From Fodinibius sp034521915 (GTDB lineage: Bacteria; Bacteroidota; Rhodothermia; Balneolales; Balneolaceae): 64,000 nt of DNA. Positions within the stretch are counted from its first letter, which is position 1, and each line of letters begins with the position of its first letter. The notes under the pieces are model-generated. The model made no database searches. It saw nothing but the letters and a program-made list of their open reading frames with translations, and was not told the DNA's origin. Positions 62,388 through 64,000 of this stretch are shown here, piece after piece. The stretch covers positions 124,001 to 188,000 of the forward strand of contig NZ_JAXHLU010000016.1 in NCBI RefSeq assembly GCF_034521915.1, in the 5' to 3' direction. The position numbers and the translations under genes are program-made.

Positions 62388-62762
62388 TTAGTTAGCATTA
62401 AGTTTAATCCAATTTTCAATAGTATGAATAACAGAATTAATATCTTGTTTTATTTCTTTATTATCGAATCTAAGAAAGTGAACATTATAAGATTCTATCT
62501 CTTTCTGTCGAGTTAAATCATTTACACTTGTTTCGGGATGCTCATGAGCACCACCATCAACTTCAATAGCTAACTTCAGTTCGTGGCAATAAAAATCAAC
62601 GATATATTCAAGCATGGGAACTTGTCGATGGAATTGATAGCCTAAGCTTTTTCTCCGGATTTTCTGCCACAAAAGAACTTCGGCGTGTGTCATATTTTTA
62701 CGGAGATTTCTTGCCAGTTCTTTCAGCTCAGGATTATATGGTATTATTTTGTTTTTGGTCAT
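62388..62762 (-). CDS. DUF559 (Vsr-like) endonuclease-domain protein
   Basis: A 124-residue PD-(D/E)xK nuclease-fold protein of the DUF559 family. ATG 62762 is the start; a longer frame to 62804 only reads into the right repeat. Motifs in order: NMTHAEVLLWQKIRRKSLGY (about residues 24-43), FHRQVPMLEYIVDFYCHELK, LAIEVDGGAHE (the Glu and Asp of the site) and YNVHFLRFDNKEI. The related Vsr cuts at T-G mismatches; DUF559 function is not established. Its stop lies two bases from the left repeat and its start one base from the first hairpin of the right repeat. Confidence 0.87.
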   Translation of the reverse strand: MTKNKIIPYNPELKELARNLRKNMTHAEVLLWQKIRRKSLGYQFHRQVPMLEYIVDFYCHELKLAIEVDGGAHEHPETSVNDLTRQKEIESYNVHFLRFDNKEIKQDINSVIHTIENWIKLNAN

Positions 62763-62763
62763 A

Positions 62764-62901
62764 TGTCGAATATAGTTACACCCATCCCTTCGACATAACG
62801 TCATGTCGAATTACTTCCCTCAAGGGAAGATGAGATTAATCCCTCCTTGAGGAGGGTGCCTGAATTCCATAGAGTTTTGGAATTCGGGCGGGAGGTGTTT
62901 G
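62764..62901. repeat. right flanking repeat of the DUF559 unit
   Basis: About 138 bases. It holds three TGTCGAA-type motifs forming TTCGACAT/ATGTCGAA at 62789-62810, TTCCCT/AGGGAA at 62815-62828, CCCTCC/GGAGGG at 62841-62856 and GAATTCCA/TGGAATTC at 62862-62885. It ends in GGGCGGGAGGTGTTTG, close to the left repeat's GGGAGGTGTAAA. The CCCTCCTTGAGGAGGGTGC segment is identical in both repeats and has the same orientation. It ends three bases before the mutB stop codon. Confidence 0.8.
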
Positions 62902-62903
62902 AA

Positions 62904-64000
62904 TTATTTTTTTGCATCAATAAGTATCTCCAAAATTTGCTGGGCGGCCAGTGAGATCACAGTACCGGGACCAAAAATACCGACCACGCCTTTGTCATAA
63001 AGAAATTCATAATCCTGTTCGGGTACTACGCCGCCGACGATTACCATAATGTCATCACGGCCCAATTCTTCAAGTTCATCAAGCACTTGTGGCACCAGTG
63101 TTTTGTGTCCACCGGCCAGACTTGAAACGCCCAAAATATGGACATCATTTTCAGCAGCCTGACGCGCGGCTTCTTCTGGTGTCTGAAAGAGCGGACCAAT
63201 ATCCACATCAAAGCCCAGATCGGCAAAGCTGGTTGATATTACTTTTGCTCCGCGATCGTGGCCGTCCTGACCCATTTTTGCTACCATGATACGGGGACGT
63301 CGTCCAGCAAGCTCGGCAAACTCATTCGCCAACTGTTGAGCCTTTTCAAACTTTTCGTCCTTATCTATCTCTGAAGAATACACACCTGATATTGATCTAA
63401 CGGTTGCCGTATAACGTCCGAATTCTTTTTCCATAGCGTCGGAGATTTCACCCAGTGTTGCTCGCTTGCGAGCCGCTTTAACCGCCATATCGAGCAGATT
63501 TCCATCCCCCGATTCTGCCACTTTTGTAATAGCGTCAAGCGCTGCTTGTACCTCTTCTTCGTTACGTTCTGCTCGCAGCTTCTCAAGTCGGTCTAACTGT
63601 GTTTTTCGGACTTTCTCATTATCAACTTCAAGAATGTCAATCGGCTCTTCTTTGTCAAGCTGATATTTGTTAACGCCAACGATGGTTTCTTTTCCGGAGT
63701 CGATACGCGCCTGTTTTTTTGCGGCAGCTTCCTCAATACGCATTTTGGGGACTCCCGTTTCTATGGCTTTAGCCATGCCACCTAGTTCTTCCACTTCTTC
63801 TATGAGTTCCCAGGCACGCCGCGCGATACGATCTGTGAGATATTCTACATAATATGAACCAGCCCAGGGATCAACGGCTTTAGTAATATGTGTTTCTTCT
63901 TGTAGATATGTTTGTGTGTTGCGGGCAATGCGGGAAGAGAAGTCTGACGGTAAGGCAATAGCTTCGTCGAGCGCATTCGTATGCATCGATTGGGTGTGGC
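62904..64000 (-). CDS. mutB: methylmalonyl-CoA mutase large subunit, C-terminal part (5' end outside window)
   Basis: The frame is open through the last base, so the N-terminal part is outside the window. The visible 365 residues begin with the substrate-barrel end HTQSMHTNALDEAIALPSDF and continue with AVDPWAGSYYVE. The C-terminal cobalamin domain has the GQDGHDRGAKVI base-off motif (near 300 bases from the stop in protein terms, about residue 245 of the visible part), then VHILGVSSLAGGHKTLVPQV and IVGGVVPEQDYEFL. The enzyme interconverts succinyl-CoA and methylmalonyl-CoA. meaB lies downstream, separated by the DUF559 unit. Confidence 0.95.
   Translation of the reverse strand, partial: HTQSMHTNALDEAIALPSDFSSRIARNTQTYLQEETHITKAVDPWAGSYYVEYLTDRIARRAWELIEEVEELGGMAKAIETGVPKMRIEEAAAKKQARIDSGKETIVGVNKYQLDKEEPIDILEVDNEKVRKTQLDRLEKLRAERNEEEVQAALDAITKVAESGDGNLLDMAVKAARKRATLGEISDAMEKEFGRYTATVRSISGVYSSEIDKDEKFEKAQQLANEFAELAGRRPRIMVAKMGQDGHDRGAKVISTSFADLGFDVDIGPLFQTPEEAARQAAENDVHILGVSSLAGGHKTLVPQVLDELEELGRDDIMVIVGGVVPEQDYEFLYDKGVVGIFGPGTVISLAAQQILEILIDAKK

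Noticed and set aside
62763..62804. Longer N-terminus for the DUF559 protein
   Set aside because: The added residues come from the hairpins of the right repeat; the family start fits ATG 62762.

Overview
This 64 kb window is an ordinary chromosomal housekeeping region of a Gram-negative, LPS-type bacterium. It most resembles the Balneolota/Rhodothermota side of the Bacteroidota assemblage. The evidence is a PorX-type response regulator next to tsaE, a TonB-dependent receptor with an N-terminal carboxypeptidase-D regulatory domain, DUF349 and DUF3822 proteins, folP beside cdaA, an LptD homologue, and few strong Shine-Dalgarno sites with many GTG and TTG starts. The genus is an inference. I saw no rRNA, CRISPR array, prophage or classical insertion sequence.

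Layout. 1-9 kb: porX (left end cut), tsaE, a small barrel-like protein, a sodium/solute symporter, thiN, nrnA, an HtrA lipoprotein, a crotonase-family enzyme, cysH and cutA. 9.2-14.7 kb: tRNA-Leu(UAG), tig, clpP, clpX, a histidine kinase and an ECF sigma factor. 14.9-19.5 kb: a CPBP protease, a LysM/RlpA-like protein, a TPR protein, aroC and a potassium channel. 19.6-25.8 kb: an Mla lipid-transport operon, a PpiD/SurA-like foldase, ribD and ribE. 25.9-32.9 kb: lptD, a DivIC/FtsB-like protein, a broken ComEA-like gene, a BASS transporter, an acyltransferase, yraN, a GbsR-like regulator and a zinc-less FmdB-like protein. 33-38 kb: an aminotransferase, then coaD, rsmD, DUF3822 and a GspG-like gene, then a TPMT-family methyltransferase. 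38.3-44 kb: MATE, sixA, SulP and SLC13 transporters. 44.4-48.7 kb: a broken RluA gene, a porin, dps, a coiled-coil protein and MscS. 48.9-57.5 kb: a DUF349 protein, an MBL hydrolase, a broken outer-membrane protein, a TonB receptor and a lipoprotein phosphodiesterase. 57.9-64 kb: ferredoxin, folP, cdaA, a DUF4097-like secreted protein, meaB, a DUF559 nuclease cassette and mutB (right end cut).

The main unusual features are as follows. A DUF559 (Vsr-like) nuclease gene sits exactly between two hairpin-rich repeats and separates mutB from meaB. A roughly 200 bp palindromic intergenic element occurs twice, with its hairpin core flipped relative to its arms. Two genes each carry two +1 frameshifts, three of the four lying directly after a CUN leucine codon followed by G. 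ClpP has Asn where the catalytic Asp is expected. Several clusters of perfect hairpins lie between genes.

Functional groups: envelope building and maintenance (Mla, LptD, HtrA, PpiD, DivIC-like, LysM/RlpA), protein quality control (trigger factor, ClpXP), cofactors (riboflavin, folate, thiamine diphosphate, CoA), ion and anion transport, and propionate/methylmalonyl-CoA metabolism.
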